Notes: generated from the sequence alone by a model not told the origin. Positions 6,708 to 15,636 are shown, numbered from the stretch's first letter. The stretch: 31,325 nt of DNA from JOPF136 sp035272605 (GCA_035272605.1 DATEQM010000128.1:1-31325), one strand, 5' to 3'. Program-made: numbers and translations.

Positions 6708-7633
6708 TGACGGCCATCGCCTGGATGCGCAGACTCGTGCTGGTTCCCGTCCTCGCCTATCTCGCCGTAATCGTCCTGCTTCTAGCGTTCGAAAGGCGCC
6801 TGGTCTTTTTCCCGCAGATTCCCAGCCGGCTGACGGGCGATTGGTCGCCGCCCGATCTGGCGCACGAAGACGTCTGGCTGACTGCCGGCGACGGCGTGCG
6901 GCTGCACGGCTGGTGGATCCCCGCCCAAGCGAAGAGCCTCGCTTCGGAGGGCGGGCCCTCCCCGGCGGGCGCACGCGGCGGGGCAGGTGATCTGCCGACG
7001 TTTCTGTGCTTCCACGGCAACGCGGCGAACATTGCCTGGCGCGCGGATTTCTACCGCTTCCTGCGCGGGCTGCCGGCAAGCGTTTTCGCGCTCGAATATC
7101 GCGGCTACGGCCGGAGCGAGGGCGCCGCGAGCGAGCAGGGGATTTACCGCGACGCGGATGCGGCCTACTCCTACCTGGTCCGCGAGCGGGGAATCCCGCC
7201 CCGGCGGATCATCGCGCTGGGGCAGTCGCTGGGCACGGCCGTTGCTGCGGAGTTGGCCGCGCGGCGGGAACTGGGTGGGGTAGTGCTGGAAGCGCCGTTT
7301 CCGTCGGCTCGCGCCCTGGCGCGGCGCATCTATTGGTTTGTTCCGGGCCTCGGCTGGCTGATCCGTTCGCGCTTCGAGACATCACAGAATCTGGAGCGGG
7401 CGAGCCACAATTTCCCCGCGCCGCTGCTGGTGATTCACTGCACCCGCGATCCCGTGATTCCCTTTGCATTTGGGAAGGAGGTTTACGACCGGGCGCCGGA
7501 GCCCAAATCGTTTCTGGCCGTTTCCGGCGAGTGCCACGAGGAAGCCACGCTGGTGGATCCCGAGGGAGTGAAGCACGCATTGCTGGTTTTTGCGGAGCAG
7601 GTTCGCGCCGGCCAGCCGCCGCCCCGCCCGTAG
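6707..7633 (+). CDS. Membrane-anchored alpha/beta hydrolase (BEM46/ABHD13-like)
   Basis: The 308-residue protein has one N-terminal membrane segment (residues about 10-28) followed by an alpha/beta-hydrolase domain facing the periplasm or held at the membrane. The oxyanion-side motif is FLCFHGNAANIAWR (99-112), the nucleophile elbow is GQSLGT with Ser174, the likely acid is Asp248 in TRDPVIP, and the likely catalytic histidine is His277 in GECHEEA. EYRGYGRSEG (130-139) is characteristic of the BEM46-like group. These are presumed serine esterases or acyl hydrolases; the substrate is unknown. The BEM46-typical GxHN near the catalytic His is replaced by GECHEE. The start is the ATG overlapping the MOSC stop; a longer reading from 6563 would lie wholly inside the MOSC gene in another frame. 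It is the last gene of the purD operon. Confidence 0.88.
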   Translation: MTAIAWMRRLVLVPVLAYLAVIVLLLAFERRLVFFPQIPSRLTGDWSPPDLAHEDVWLTAGDGVRLHGWWIPAQAKSLASEGGPSPAGARGGAGDLPTFLCFHGNAANIAWRADFYRFLRGLPASVFALEYRGYGRSEGAASEQGIYRDADAAYSYLVRERGIPPRRIIALGQSLGTAVAAELAARRELGGVVLEAPFPSARALARRIYWFVPGLGWLIRSRFETSQNLERASHNFPAPLLVIHCTRDPVIPFAFGKEVYDRAPEPKSFLAVSGECHEEATLVDPEGVKHALLVFAEQVRAGQPPPRP

Positions 7634-7665
7634 GGGGCGCTGCCGGCCGCGGCGTGGGCAACGTT

Positions 7666-8700
7666 TTACGGCGAATCGGGCTTTGTGAGCAGCGTCGGCC
7701 GGCCGGGCGTGCTGTCGCGTTTATCCAATGGGGCGAGCGGCGCCAGCACCGACTGCCCGAGCACCCATTCCATGCCTTTCTGCTCCGTGATCAGCAGGAT
7801 CATCTGTCGCGCACCGTGCGGGGAGATTCTCTGGAAGGCTGCGCGCAGGAATTCGAGTCCGTCGTCAATTTTGATTTTCTGGCTTTCGCCGCGTTCGAGC
7901 AGCTCCGCGGCGCGCCCGAGGCCCGGGTCGGCTTCGCGCAGCGCGGCCAGGCGGCTGTCGTTCTGTTTCAGCAGCTCGACAATCGGCGGCTCACCCGGAT
8001 CGTTCGGCGGATAGCACGTTTCGAGCAGGGTTTTCGGCTGGCCTTTGTCGGGCGGATAAAGTTGCACGTATTCAGGGCGATGGATGGCCGTGCGATAGAA
8101 GTCGCCGCGCAGCGCTTCCTGTTCCACGTGGTAGCGCAGGCTCCAGACTTCGGGCCCGTATCCCGGCGAGTAGCCCACCAACAGCAGTTCGGTGAAGAGT
8201 GCGCGTGGCTGCAGATGGAGCGGCGCGTGGAGTTGCGCGGCGGCATTGCGTAGCGGCTCCAGGAATCCCAGGCCGATGCCCTCGATATCCGTGGCCGACG
8301 TTTCGTACGCCTTAGAGGGCGAGGCTCTGATGCCGACGGCGCTCCGCCGGAGTTCCGCATCCAGGCGGAGGGGGGGGCGGTTCGTGTCCGGCCAAACCCA
8401 TTCCACCGGGCCCAGCAGCACGCCCACGCGCAGGCTGCCCAGGGGCACAATCAGGGGAGGAAGCGTTCCCGGTTCGACCTGGGATTCCGCGGTGATCACG
8501 GCAATCCCGTCCTTCGCCACCAGCACGGCCACGCGGCCTGCAGCTAGATTCGCCACCACTTCGCTTGCTGATTGTTGTGTAGATTGGGCTGCGACGCCGC
8601 GCCGGCCGGGCATTACCGCCGCGGTCACCAGCGCCGCGAGAACCGCACCTGCAACCGGGCACAGGCGCCGCAGAAGCCGGTGAGGCGAGTTCAACGCCAT
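7666..8700 (-). CDS. Exported protein of unknown function
   Basis: I do not recognise this 344-residue protein. It begins with basic residues followed by a hydrophobic stretch (PVAGAVLAALVTAAVM, about 15-30) and an Ala-Ala-Gln-like end (GVAAQ) that resembles a signal peptide, so export is likely. The mature part mixes beta-like segments (AVLVAKDGIAVITAE, LIVPLGSLRVGVLLGPVEW) with an acidic, Leu-rich C-terminal region (VELLKQNDSRLAALREAD) and ends LAPLAPLDKRDSTPGRP. There is only one cysteine in the mature part, and no enzymatic motif stands out. The ATG is preceded by AAGGAG with 4-base spacing. It converges with the alpha/beta hydrolase gene (32 bases between stops) and diverges from the pentapeptide gene, sharing a 125-base intergenic region with it. 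Codon use and composition resemble the neighbours. Confidence 0.75.
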   Translation of the reverse strand: MALNSPHRLLRRLCPVAGAVLAALVTAAVMPGRRGVAAQSTQQSASEVVANLAAGRVAVLVAKDGIAVITAESQVEPGTLPPLIVPLGSLRVGVLLGPVEWVWPDTNRPPLRLDAELRRSAVGIRASPSKAYETSATDIEGIGLGFLEPLRNAAAQLHAPLHLQPRALFTELLLVGYSPGYGPEVWSLRYHVEQEALRGDFYRTAIHRPEYVQLYPPDKGQPKTLLETCYPPNDPGEPPIVELLKQNDSRLAALREADPGLGRAAELLERGESQKIKIDDGLEFLRAAFQRISPHGARQMILLITEQKGMEWVLGQSVLAPLAPLDKRDSTPGRPTLLTKPDSP

Positions 8701-8825
8701 GATGCTCCTTAGAATGACACGTGTGGTCCCCGCACGCCACGCGCCCCTTGCCGCTCAGCCGCGGCCAGCGCCTTGCGTTAGAATAGGTGGCGTAGAGCGA
8801 AGCAATTCATGGTTTCGGGAGAGTG

Positions 8826-9371
8826 ATGGGAATGTTTGGGAGCGGATTGCGGAAGCCGAAAAGCGTGCGCGTGGCCGGCAAACGGCTGAGCGAGATTCTG
8901 GAGGCGCATGAACGATTCGCGCGTGCGGCCGAAGGCGGCGCAAGGGCCGAACTGGCCGGCGCGGACCTGGCGCGCGTGGACCTTTCGGGCGCGGTGCTGA
9001 CCCACGCCAACCTGGCCGGCGCGCGGCTGGAGCGAGCCTCTCTCCGCGAAGCAAAACTTACGTCCGCCGATCTCTCCGGCGCAAAGCTGCGCAAAGCGGA
9101 CCTGCGCACCTGCGATGCCACGGCCGCGAATTTTGCCGGCGCGGATTTGACGGAGGCCGACCTATCCGGCGCGGAACTGTTTCGCGCGGACTTTACGGGC
9201 TGCCTGATGCTGCGGGCCAGTGTGCGCGCGGCAAATTTCCGCCTGGCCATCCTCCGCAATGCCGACCTGAGGGGCGCCGACCTCAACGTGGCCAGCCTGC
9301 GGCAGACCGACCTCGAAGGCGCGAAACTGGAAGGGGCGGACCTGCAGACTTCGATCATCCGCAAAATCTGA
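8826..9371 (+). CDS. Pentapeptide-repeat protein
   Basis: After an N-terminal segment of about 40 charged residues, the 181-residue protein is made of pentapeptide repeats A(D/N)LxG, for example LAGADLARVDLSGAVLTHAN and LRGADLNVASLRQTDLEGAK. The repeats fold as a right-handed quadrilateral beta-helix, with Leu or Phe inside and small residues at the corners. Members such as MfpA and Qnr mimic DNA and bind gyrase, but most are uncharacterised. Without the acidic surface pattern of those proteins clearly visible I would not assign that role. GGGAG at 8817-8821 can serve either the ATG at 8826 (4 bases) or the one at 8832 (10 bases), and a GTG lies at 8823, so the exact start is uncertain by two or three codons. 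A TAGAAT box at 8779-8784 may be a -10 element, but no matching -35 is seen. It is followed at once by a small hairpin. Confidence 0.9.
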   Translation: MGMFGSGLRKPKSVRVAGKRLSEILEAHERFARAAEGGARAELAGADLARVDLSGAVLTHANLAGARLERASLREAKLTSADLSGAKLRKADLRTCDATAANFAGADLTEADLSGAELFRADFTGCLMLRASVRAANFRLAILRNADLRGADLNVASLRQTDLEGAKLEGADLQTSIIRKI

Positions 9372-9391
9372 GGCGAGTTCCGAGACTCGCC
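9372..9391. terminator. Possible bidirectional terminator hairpin
   Basis: GGCGAGT and ACTCGCC form a perfect 7-base-pair stem with a 6-base loop directly after the stop of the pentapeptide gene and about 70 bases beyond the stop of the converging response-regulator gene. There is no T-run on either side, so intrinsic termination is doubtful. It may only protect 3' ends. Confidence 0.35.
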
Positions 9392-9463
9392 GAGCATCGG
9401 GGCTGCCATCGAATCTTGCGCCGAACCGGGTGGAGAGTCTGGCTGGTGGAGAGGGAGTTTGGG

Positions 9464-10930
9464 CTAATCTTCTCCGCCGGGGATGGCGGGCACCGCACCG
9501 CGCGCCGCCGGGCCGCGACGCCGGATCTCGATGCCCAGGCGCTTGATCTTCTGATTCAGCGTGGAGAGAGGGACCTGGAAGCGCTCGGCGGCCTCCGTCT
9601 GGTTCCAGCTGGTGCGCTCGAGCATGTCCAGGATGATGCGCCGCTCGATTTCTTCCATGATGGCGAAGAGCGACGGCGCGGATTTGTCCGGCGACGAGCC
9701 GTTTTCGGCGGGAAGAAATTCAGAAAGCTGCAGGCGCACGCCCTTGACGATCTCGCGCGTGCGGATGGCCTCGGGGAGCAGGTCCACATCCATCACTTCC
9801 AAGGTAGAAAGGACCACGGCGCGGTTCACCGCGTTCTCGAGTTCGCGCACGTTGCCGGGCCAGCCGTAGTCGAGCATCAGCTTCATCGCATTGATGCTGA
9901 ACCGCCGCGGGCCCTTGTTGTTTTCCGCGCAGTAGCGCGCCAGGAACGTTTCGACCAGCCCGGGCACGTCCTCGCGGCGATCGCGCAGCGGCGGCAGGTG
10001 CAGGTTGATCACGTTCAGGCGGTGGAACAGGTCTTCGCGGAAGCGTCCCTCGCGGACGTGCTGCATCAGGTCCAGATTGGAGGCGGCCAGGATGCGCACG
10101 TCCACTTTGATCACATCCGTGCCGCCCAGACGCATGAATTCGCGCTCCTGGATGACGCGCAGCAATTTCGCCTGCGTCTCGAGTCCCACGGTGCTGATCT
10201 CGTCCAGGAAGATGGTGCCTTGGTCGGCGATCTCGAACAGGCCCTTTTTCGAGGCCACCGCGCTGGTAAACGCGCCCTTCACGTGGCCGAAGAGCTGCGA
10301 TTCCAGCAGGTCCACGGGAATCGAGCCGGTGTTCACGGGCACAAAGGGCTTGTCCACGCGCGTGGAGGAGGAATGGATGGCCTTGGCGATCAGCTCCTTG
10401 CCGGTGCCGCTTTCACCGGTGATGAGCACGGTGGAGCGCGAGGGAGCCACCTGCGCCACCAGGTCCAGCACCGCGAGCATTTTTTCGCTCCGGCCCACAA
10501 TGTTCGGGAAGTTGTAGCGCTGCTTGAAGGCGCGCTTCAGTTGGACGTTTTCCTCGCGCAGCCGGCGGCCTTCCACCGCCTGCGCCACCTGCGCCAGCAG
10601 TTCGTCGTTCGACCACGGCTTGGTGATGTAGTCGAGCGCGCCGTTCTTGAAGGCCGCGCGCGCCATGTCAATCGAGCCATACGCGGTGATCAGGATGACC
10701 ACCACGTGGGGGTCGCGCTGGCGCAGCTCGCGCAGCATTTCGATCCCGTTGCGGTCCGGCAGGCTCACGTCGAGCAGCACCAGGTCGTAGGGACGCGCCT
10801 CCAGCCGTTCGAACGCCGCCCGCGCACAGTCGGCCGGGTCCACTTCGTACCCTTCCGACGTCAGCAGCAGCTCCAGGCCTTCGCGGATTTCGGTCTCGTC
10901 GTCCACCACGAGGATGCTGGCTTTAGACAT
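9464..10930 (-). CDS. NtrC-family sigma-54-dependent response regulator
   Basis: The 488 residues show a complete enhancer-binding regulator. The receiver domain (1-120) has the phosphoacceptor Asp54 in LVLLDVSLPD and Lys104 in YITKPW. The AAA+ domain (140-375) has Walker A GESGTGKE (172-179), Walker B GTIFLDEI (238-245), the arginine region FREDLFHRLNV and GWPGNVRELEN. A C-terminal Fis-type helix-turn-helix lies at about 437-466 (NQTEAAERFQVPLSTLNQKI). It should activate sigma-54 promoters when phosphorylated by the adjacent kinase. The loop that touches sigma-54, normally GAFTGA, reads GAFTSA at 219-224. The ATG at 10928-10930 overlaps the kinase stop by 8 bases (ATGTCTAA), so translation is coupled; upstream codons in the same frame lie inside the kinase gene. 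The C-terminus adds about 18 residues rich in Pro, Gly and Arg. Confidence 0.95.
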   Translation of the reverse strand: MSKASILVVDDETEIREGLELLLTSEGYEVDPADCARAAFERLEARPYDLVLLDVSLPDRNGIEMLRELRQRDPHVVVILITAYGSIDMARAAFKNGALDYITKPWSNDELLAQVAQAVEGRRLREENVQLKRAFKQRYNFPNIVGRSEKMLAVLDLVAQVAPSRSTVLITGESGTGKELIAKAIHSSSTRVDKPFVPVNTGSIPVDLLESQLFGHVKGAFTSAVASKKGLFEIADQGTIFLDEISTVGLETQAKLLRVIQEREFMRLGGTDVIKVDVRILAASNLDLMQHVREGRFREDLFHRLNVINLHLPPLRDRREDVPGLVETFLARYCAENNKGPRRFSINAMKLMLDYGWPGNVRELENAVNRAVVLSTLEVMDVDLLPEAIRTREIVKGVRLQLSEFLPAENGSSPDKSAPSLFAIMEEIERRIILDMLERTSWNQTEAAERFQVPLSTLNQKIKRLGIEIRRRGPAARGAVPAIPGGED

Positions 10931-13736
10931 GAACGGACTTGCCCGCGGCGGGGAATTCCAGGCGGAAGGAAGTGCCCTTGCCCGGAGTGCTGCGGACGTC
11001 AATCCGGCCGTTGTGCTCCTGGACGATTCCGTAGCTCACGGAAAGGCCGAGCCCGGTGCCGCGGCCCGTGGCCTTGGTGGTGAAGAAGGGGTCGAAGATG
11101 CGGCGCAGGTTCTCGTCCGGGATGCCCGTGCCCGTGTCCGTCACTTCCACCTCGACCAGACCGTTCTGGCTGGCGGTGCGGACTTCCAGCATGCCGCCCG
11201 AGGGCATGGCGTCCCGCGCGTTCAGGAAAAGGTTCAGAAACACCTGCTGGAGGCGGTTTCCCGAGCCCTTGACCGGCGGCAGGCTTTCCTGGAACGACTT
11301 GAGCACGCTCACGTGCGCCACGCGGAACGGGTGGGCCACGAGCGTCAGAGTTTCCTCAATCACCTCGTTCAGGCTCACGGCCCCGAATTCCCCCGCGCCG
11401 GTGCGCGAGAAGTTCAGCAGGTTATTCACGATTTCGCTGGCGCGGAACGTCTGCTTCACAATCTTTTCGATGATCTTTTGCCGCGAATCGTCGCCCGGAA
11501 GCTGCTTGGCCAGCATCTGGATGTAGTTGGAGATCACGGCCAGGGGCGTATTCACCTCGTGGGCCACTCCCGCGGCGAGCAGGCCCAGCGAGGTGAGCTT
11601 CTCCGTCTGCAGGAGCTGCTGCTCGAGCTGGATGCGCTCGGTGATATCGTCGAGGATCACCAGCCGGCCGAGTTCGGCGCCCTGCTTATCCTCGAGCGGC
11701 GTCACGGAAACATTGACGATGAGGCCCTGGCCGGCGCGATTCACCAGCGGAAACTTATAGATTTCCCCGCCGTGTCCGTTGCCCGCGCGCGCCTCGAGTT
11801 CCGCCACCAGGTCCGCCGGGAGCACCGTGCCGACGCTCTGCCCCAGGGCATGATCCCGCGGGATGCCCGTGAGTTTTTCCAGTTGGGGGTTCCACGAATC
11901 CACACGGCCGGCCAGATCGAGCGCCATCACGCCCACGTTCAGCGAGCCCACGATATTCTCGCTGAAATCTTTCAGGCGCTCCACCTGCTCGGCCTTCTGC
12001 TCCAGCGACTGGTAGAGCCGCGAATTCTGCACGGCAATGCCTACGTAGCCGGCGATGCTCTCCAGCAACTCCACATCGTCGCTGGTCAGGAAATCGCCGT
12101 CCACGGTCTTGCCCACGCCGAGCACGGCCACCACCTCGTCGCGCACGCGGCAGGGAACGAAGTAGTTTAGGTCCAGGCGCTCGAGCGCGGCGCGCGCCTT
12201 CGGGTCTTCGATCTGCGCCGCGCGGCCGGTCTCGAAAAAGAGGTAGTTGCGTCCCGGCGGGAACGCGCCCTCCTCGAGGAAGCTCAGATCGGACGCGGCA
12301 TCCGGATCGATGCCCATCGAGCGCGCCAGCCGCAGGCGCCCGGTCGGTCCCGGATCGCGGAGGAAGAGCGCCAGCCGGTCCACTAGGTAGGTCTGCGAGA
12401 TGCGATCGAGCACGGAGTGGAGCATCGGCTCGAGGCGCACTTCCCGGGTGAGCGTGCTCCCGAACTCGATCAGCGTGCGGCGGTAGTCCAGACGGTCGCG
12501 ATAGAAGTAGCGGTCCAGCCGCGTCTGCACCAGATCGCGCATGGGCTGGAACAAAAAGGCGGCCAGCAGCACGGCCAGAACGTTCACGATGCTGCTGTTG
12601 GGCACGAAGAGATGCGAAAGTTCGCCCACCAGCGCGATGACCACGAAATACACGACCACTACGCCCAGAGTCGCAGCCGTGTAGGCCAGCCCGCGCTTGA
12701 AGATGATGTCCACGTCCATCAGCCGGTAGCGGATGATGGCGTAGCCGAAGCACAGGGGCAGCAGGCCGAGGGAGACGACTGACAGCTTCATCCACGCGCT
12801 GGGCACCGCTCCGGCAAAAAACGGGAGGATGTAAACCAGAAGGAAGGGCAGGATACTGGCCACCGTTCCGCGCGTGACCCATTTCAACTGCTGGCGCAGC
12901 ACGCCGCTGGGGGCACGGCGAGAACTCGCGAAGAACAGTCCGGCGGCCACCACAAAGTAAGCGCCCAGCAGGAACAGATCAATCTGGTCCAGGGCGATCC
13001 GCGCGCCCACGGTGGGCACGAATCCCTGCGACTGCGTGGCCACGGCGACCCGCAGGGCCAAAGAGAGCGCCGGAATTCCGTACACCAGGAACAGCGCCGT
13101 CTTCACTTTGCGGTGCCGCTCGGGGAACAGCAGGGCGAAGTGAACCAGCAGCGCCGGCTGCAGCAGCGACGCCACCACGTTCATCCAGTAGATTTCCTTG
13201 TCGAACGCGTTCAGCTTTCCCGTGTAATGGAACGAGTACAGGACGAACGACGCCAGGCAGAACAGGTAGAAATGCACCGCGCGTGGCGCCGTGGATCGCC
13301 GCGCCAGAATGAAAAGTCCAATGAAGAGGTAGAGCAAGCCAACGATTCGCAGGTAGTTTTGAAGAGAGGTCGAGTGGCTGGCAGGTTCCAGCACCAGGGA
13401 GGCCTCAAACTGCTTCCCGTTGCGGATCAGTGTGTAGTGAACTTCATTCCACGTACCGATCCGCCACAGCCGCCGCGGAACCTGGAGCGAACCTCGCACT
13501 GGCGCGCCATTGATGGCAGTCAGCACGTCGCCGGGCAGAATTCCCGCGCGTTCGGCAGGCGAGTTAGGCGCCACTAGCCAGACGACCGCGCCGGCAGGAT
13601 CATTCTTCCAGGAGATTCCATCGTCGGGACTGAGAAACTTGCCAGACTGGCGGAAATTCACCCAGGCAAAGCAGAGGGCGACCGCAGTCAAAACGGCGAG
13701 GACTACTGCTCCCGGTCGCATCCGAATGCCTGACAT
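10923..13736 (-). CDS. Sensor histidine kinase with PDZ, multi-TM, GAF and PAS regions
   Basis: This 937-residue protein has an N-terminal membrane anchor (10-27) and a PDZ-like domain (about 45-120; PNSPAERAGILPGDVLTAIN). About nine hydrophobic segments follow between 129 and 397. A short juxtamembrane part (FQPMRDLVQTRLDRYFYRDR) recalls the PrsK-type kinases. Next come a GAF-like domain (about 430-575), a PAS domain (about 590-700), HisKA with the phosphoacceptor His726 in AAGVAHEVNTPL, and HATPase with the N box (QVFLNLFLNARDAMP), G1 (DTGTGIP) and G2 (GRGTGLGLS). It should autophosphorylate and pass phosphate to the overlapping NtrC-type regulator. A PDZ domain at the membrane suggests sensing of envelope protein C-termini or misfolded proteins, which is inference. 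The ATG has AAGG 8 bases upstream. It follows the beta-barrel gene after 191 bases. Confidence 0.93.
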   Translation of the reverse strand: MSGIRMRPGAVVLAVLTAVALCFAWVNFRQSGKFLSPDDGISWKNDPAGAVVWLVAPNSPAERAGILPGDVLTAINGAPVRGSLQVPRRLWRIGTWNEVHYTLIRNGKQFEASLVLEPASHSTSLQNYLRIVGLLYLFIGLFILARRSTAPRAVHFYLFCLASFVLYSFHYTGKLNAFDKEIYWMNVVASLLQPALLVHFALLFPERHRKVKTALFLVYGIPALSLALRVAVATQSQGFVPTVGARIALDQIDLFLLGAYFVVAAGLFFASSRRAPSGVLRQQLKWVTRGTVASILPFLLVYILPFFAGAVPSAWMKLSVVSLGLLPLCFGYAIIRYRLMDVDIIFKRGLAYTAATLGVVVVYFVVIALVGELSHLFVPNSSIVNVLAVLLAAFLFQPMRDLVQTRLDRYFYRDRLDYRRTLIEFGSTLTREVRLEPMLHSVLDRISQTYLVDRLALFLRDPGPTGRLRLARSMGIDPDAASDLSFLEEGAFPPGRNYLFFETGRAAQIEDPKARAALERLDLNYFVPCRVRDEVVAVLGVGKTVDGDFLTSDDVELLESIAGYVGIAVQNSRLYQSLEQKAEQVERLKDFSENIVGSLNVGVMALDLAGRVDSWNPQLEKLTGIPRDHALGQSVGTVLPADLVAELEARAGNGHGGEIYKFPLVNRAGQGLIVNVSVTPLEDKQGAELGRLVILDDITERIQLEQQLLQTEKLTSLGLLAAGVAHEVNTPLAVISNYIQMLAKQLPGDDSRQKIIEKIVKQTFRASEIVNNLLNFSRTGAGEFGAVSLNEVIEETLTLVAHPFRVAHVSVLKSFQESLPPVKGSGNRLQQVFLNLFLNARDAMPSGGMLEVRTASQNGLVEVEVTDTGTGIPDENLRRIFDPFFTTKATGRGTGLGLSVSYGIVQEHNGRIDVRSTPGKGTSFRLEFPAAGKSVHV

Positions 13737-13783
13737 TTCGCTTACCTTATGGGGTCAGACACACCCTTGCCCGTCATTTTTCG

Positions 13784-13800
13784 AGCACGTCGATGGCCAG
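13784..13800 (-). promoter_or_regulatory. Candidate sigma-54 (-24/-12) promoter of the kinase-regulator operon
   Basis: On the minus strand, TGGCC and GTGCT place GG and GC exactly 10 bases apart, the sigma-54 geometry (consensus TGGCAC-N5-TTGCW). The match is imperfect in both boxes. Transcription would begin about 37 bases before the kinase ATG. This would allow autoregulation by the downstream NtrC-type protein. Confidence 0.25.
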
Positions 13801-13927
13801 GATCTATGATAACTCATTCCGGCTAAGGTATTAGAATCAATGGCGTTACGACGACTTTTGGAACGAGCAAGCTCGGCGTTTCCCCTTTTTTGAAGCTCTC
13901 TGTGAAATTGCGGAACCGGCGCGATTC

Positions 13928-15619
13928 CTAGAACTGGAAGCTCAAACCGCCGCGCAGCACTCGGGGCGAAGCCGTCAGCCCGAGGCGCCCATCCGCCGTG
14001 TACCGATAGACAGTCCCCTCTCCCATGACGTTGAGAAGGTCAGCCACGGCCTCCAGCTTCCCTCCTCCGAGGCATGCTGGGAGGGCCTGATGGATGCTGA
14101 GGTTCAGAAAGGGATCGGTGTCATAGAGAGTTTCGCCGTAAGCGTCTTGGCGCGAAACGTCCGGGCCACCCACCCACTTGTAGCCTGCAGTCAGCCGAGT
14201 TCCTGTTCGGTGGATGCGCGCGCCCACGCTCACGGCCAGGCTGCTGCGAGCGCGCTCTCGCAGGAGGGCGGGGAGAGCCGCGCCATCGTTCAATTGGTCG
14301 GCCGAGAGAACTCCCGCCCAGGCGTAAATCACGGCGGCCTCGAGATTCTCCGTGAATCTCTGCCGGTAAGCGAGGCGAGCGCCGTAGGTAGAGAGGCCGC
14401 CACCGTCCACGGCGTGTGAAATCGCCAGCGAGTCGATCGGCTGGGAGTCGCCGGCAAGGGACGTCGCGAAAACCGGCGTATGAGCGGACTGGTCACGGAA
14501 GCCGGCAACGGAGAGACTGCCGTTCTTCACGACGCGGTGCTCAATCCGGAACTCTTCGTGCCACCCGTTGCCGATCATGGGGTTTCCGTTGCGGAACATC
14601 ACGGCGGGGAAAATCTCGAGCTGTCCCAGCGCGGATTCCAGGTTGGCGACGCCGAACTGCCCGCGCGAGGGCAGCGAGCCCGCGAACACGGTGGCCGTCC
14701 AGTCGTGCGCCAATTGCACGGTCACATCCGCCCGGGGATGCAGAGCAGAGGAAGAGTCACGAAGACTGACCCACACGTATTCCGCCGCGTAGTGAATCGT
14801 GACGCGGCCGTTCACGTGGACGCTGCCCGCCTGCTCGCTGCGCAGTGCCCGCAGCATGGGGCCCGACTCCCCGAGTCGATACTGCCGCAGCGCAAACGTG
14901 GTGCGGGGAGCATCGGCGGATTCGCCGAAGGGCGCCCAGGTGGTTGCCAGGCCGGCGGTCCCTCCCGCGTCGTAGCTGAATTGCCCGGCCAGGAAGAGTT
15001 TTCCATACACGCCGACGGGCTGGTCATAGGCGAAAGCGCTTTGCGTGAGGGAACTGGCGACCCCGGGCTGCGTTCCCCCGGAAGTCAACTCCACGCGCCC
15101 GCGCGGGGCCCTGCTTGTGGACGCCGAATCGGACCCCTGCCTGCCGCCGGCATCCTGGTCATCCTGCCAGCGGAGCACGGATCGAGTGTCCGCGGCGGTT
15201 CGCAGCACCCAATCCCAGTCATCTGCCTCAGTGCCGGACTCGCGAGGCTGGCGCAGCCGCGCCACCGAGGAGAATACGGAATCAAGTTGTAATTTCAGCA
15301 CCGTGGTGGCGCTTCCGCTCACCACCACATTGCGGGAGAGCACGGGCAGAAAGCCGGCCAGGGTCACCCGGATGCTATAGGCTCCCACGGGCAACTTATC
15401 GAGAACGAACCGGCCGGCCTGGTTCGTGCGAACCCGGAGCGCATCCGATCCCAGCAGCCCTTCGGCAGTCACCCATACCGTGGCCCCCATCTGGGGCTTT
15501 CCGGCGAAGTCCACCACAACGCCGGCCAGTCGGCCGCTGCGCGTCTGCGCGGCCGCGGTCCCGGCGGAGAGCAGTGCCGCCAGCAGCACGACTCCGAGCG
15601 TTGCGCCTTTCCTGATCAC
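13928..15619 (-). CDS. Outer-membrane beta-barrel protein with carboxypeptidase-regulatory-like domain
   Basis: The 563-residue protein starts with a clear signal peptide (MIRKGATLGVVLLAALLSA, cleavage near AAAQ, residue 25). A carboxypeptidase-D regulatory-like beta-sandwich follows (LAGVVVDFAGKPQMGATVWV to VGAYSIRVTLAGFLP). The C-terminal part alternates short polar and hydrophobic strands and ends GGLSFQF; a terminal Phe is the usual outer-membrane insertion signal. It looks like a shorter relative of the TonB-dependent receptors nearby, but without an evident plug domain. The ligand is unknown. The start is the GTG at 15617-15619, because AAGGAGG lies 5 bases upstream; a TTG 7 codons earlier overlaps the previous stop and lacks such a site. 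It lies 17 bases after GWxTD protein 1, so the two are co-transcribed. Confidence 0.78.
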   Translation of the reverse strand: MIRKGATLGVVLLAALLSAGTAAAQTRSGRLAGVVVDFAGKPQMGATVWVTAEGLLGSDALRVRTNQAGRFVLDKLPVGAYSIRVTLAGFLPVLSRNVVVSGSATTVLKLQLDSVFSSVARLRQPRESGTEADDWDWVLRTAADTRSVLRWQDDQDAGGRQGSDSASTSRAPRGRVELTSGGTQPGVASSLTQSAFAYDQPVGVYGKLFLAGQFSYDAGGTAGLATTWAPFGESADAPRTTFALRQYRLGESGPMLRALRSEQAGSVHVNGRVTIHYAAEYVWVSLRDSSSALHPRADVTVQLAHDWTATVFAGSLPSRGQFGVANLESALGQLEIFPAVMFRNGNPMIGNGWHEEFRIEHRVVKNGSLSVAGFRDQSAHTPVFATSLAGDSQPIDSLAISHAVDGGGLSTYGARLAYRQRFTENLEAAVIYAWAGVLSADQLNDGAALPALLRERARSSLAVSVGARIHRTGTRLTAGYKWVGGPDVSRQDAYGETLYDTDPFLNLSIHQALPACLGGGKLEAVADLLNVMGEGTVYRYTADGRLGLTASPRVLRGGLSFQF

Positions 15620-15636
15620 GGCATCCTCCTTCCGGC

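Noticed and set aside
8120..8135. Second parS-like site TGTTCCACGTGGTAGC
   Set aside because: It matches the parS at 2972 at only 13 of 16 positions, one half-site is broken, and it lies inside a coding region where the codons explain it.
9416..11083. Plus-strand open frame opposite the response regulator
   Set aside because: It covers the regulator and kinase genes in antisense and shows no domain.
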